Source of the DNA: Streptosporangium album
Lineage (GTDB): Bacteria; Actinomycetota; Actinomycetes; Streptosporangiales; Streptosporangiaceae
Direction: 5' to 3'
Length of the DNA stretch: 64,000 nucleotides
Assembly (NCBI RefSeq): GCF_014203795.1
Contig: NZ_JACHJU010000001.1
Location: 2,604,001-2,668,000 of the forward strand
Part shown: positions 61,522-64,000 of the stretch, piece by piece
How the letters are laid out: every line of letters begins with the position of its first letter
Numbering within the stretch: the first letter of the stretch is position 1
Translations under genes and position numbers: made by a program
Notes under the pieces: model-generated
Databases searched by the model: none
What the model was told of the DNA's origin: nothing
What the model saw: the letters and a program-made list of their open reading frames with translations, nothing else

Positions 61522-61786
61522 GCGGACAAGCCTAGGCGTTGCGCGCTCTTCGCCCATCCTGCGGGTCCAGCTTGTGCCATAACCAATCTTCCCGCCCCTA
61601 TTTGTCCCGGTCAGCTGATCGGAGAGCGTTCGGATCATGCCGGACGTTGGCAAGTGTGGAGATATTAGCCCGAGCACGACGGGCATGGGGGACTTTCGAA
61701 CCGCAGCACAGCGCAGACGCCCTGTCCGGACCGCCGTGGCGGCCCGGACGAGGGGGGATACCTGCGGGCAAGGGCTCAGCTCGGAT

Positions 61787-62368
61787 TCAGCGGAGGATGA
61801 GCGCCATCGCTTCGGCGCGGGTCTTGTCGCTCTTGCGGAAATCACCGCGCACGGCCGAGGTGATGGTCTTGGCGCCGGGCTTGCGGACACCGCGCATGGT
61901 CATGCAGAGGTGCTCGCACTCGACCACGACGATGACACCCCGGGGCTCCAGCACCCTCATGAGCGCGTCGGCGACCTGGGAGGTCATCCGCTCCTGCACC
62001 TGAGGACGGCGGGCGTAGACGTCGATGAGGCGGGCGAGCTTGGACAGGCCGGTGACCTGACCCTTCTCGTTCGGGATGTAGCCGACGTGGGCGACACCGT
62101 GGAACGGCACCAGGTGATGCTCACAGGTGGAGTAGACCTCGATGTCGCGGACGAGCACCATCTCGTCGTGATCGACGTCGAAGACCGTGGTCAGCACGTC
62201 TTCCGGGGTCTGCCCCAGCCCGGCGAACTGCTCCGCGTAGGCGCGGGCGACGCGGGCCGGGGTTTCCTGCAGGCCGTCCCGGTCCGGATCCTCACCGATC
62301 GCGATCAGGATCTCGCGAACGGCCTTCTCGATCCGGGCCGAGTCGACCTCTAACGGCTTCACACTCAC
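61787..62368 (-). CDS. folE: GTP cyclohydrolase I
   Basis: 193 aa. Converts GTP to dihydroneopterin triphosphate. Zn ligands in [13 protein letters not shown] (Cys, His) and [13 protein letters not shown] (Cys). Also [20 protein letters not shown] and [15 protein letters not shown] 62368 lies 2 nt from the ftsH stop, so ftsH and folE are one transcript, as in mycobacteria. Catalyses the first step of folate synthesis in the operon. Confidence 0.97.
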   Translation of the reverse strand: MSVKPLEVDSARIEKAVREILIAIGEDPDRDGLQETPARVARAYAEQFAGLGQTPEDVLTTVFDVDHDEMVLVRDIEVYSTCEHHLVPFHGVAHVGYIPNEKGQVTGLSKLARLIDVYARRPQVQERMTSQVADALMRVLEPRGVIVVVECEHLCMTMRGVRKPGAKTITSAVRGDFRKSDKTRAEAMALILR

Positions 62369-62370
62369 GC

Positions 62371-64000
<1,630 letters not shown>

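Overview
The window is about 70% GC, with GTG/TTG starts, leaderless-looking promoters and a dense gene layout typical of Actinomycetota. The order ftsH-folE-folP-folB-folK-DUF3180 ... DUF2520-panC-panD ... coaX-lysS ... lsr2-clpC matches the order I recall around Mycobacterium tuberculosis ftsH-clpC1. The DivIVA-like coiled-coil protein, the orphan nuoD-like gene and the c-di-AMP and SAM riboswitches suggest a spore-forming filamentous actinomycete, perhaps Streptosporangiales. The genus is inference. I see no tRNA, rRNA, CRISPR array, prophage or insertion sequence.

Left third (1-24.6 kb) is accessory. It holds a GH3 beta-glucosidase with a LacI regulator and two identical operators, RecD2-type helicase, methyltransferases, a PoxB-type pyruvate oxidase, a secreted low-complexity protein, kynureninase, a GntR regulator with a small partner, a DivIVA-like protein, a gamma-carbonic-anhydrase-like protein, CsoR, a glycosyltransferase and an Fe-S oxidoreductase with its TetR gene. 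Between them lies a set of gene fossils: GH3 with an internal deletion, LtrA, a BBE-type FAD oxidoreductase, YjbR, dienelactone hydrolase and VanZ.

Middle (24.6-42 kb): MerR-thioredoxin, GNAT, radA, disA, a membrane-anchored protein, mutY, a solitary EboE-like protein, then clpC and lsr2. An 801-bp tandem duplication sits between clpC and lsr2. It produced a stand-alone ClpC N-terminal-domain protein and a decayed lsr2 fragment. Next come a small membrane protein, an RDD protein with a Gln/Gly/Tyr repeat region, an N-acetylglutamate-synthase-like GNAT, and an NlpC/P60 wall hydrolase behind a c-di-AMP (ydaO) riboswitch. The c-di-AMP synthase gene disA lies about 11 kb away.

Right third (42-64 kb) is mostly conserved core: lysS, coaX and a fused nadB-nadC gene (NAD and CoA precursor supply), panD, panC and a DUF2520 protein (pantothenate), and the folate operon ftsH-folE-folP-NTF2-folB-folK-DUF3180. 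It is interrupted by accessory genes: an orphan WXG100-like protein, a MidA-type methyltransferase, fused fragments of an epimerase and an ECF sigma factor, a P450, TerC, a class V aminotransferase behind a SAM-IV-like riboswitch, an orphan nuoD-like subunit (possible substrate of the MidA enzyme) and an acyltransferase-3 membrane protein.

The most unusual items are the lsr2/clpC tandem duplication with its decoy-like product, the NadB-NadC fusion, the co-located MidA and NuoD-like genes, and the many partial genes with internal deletions.
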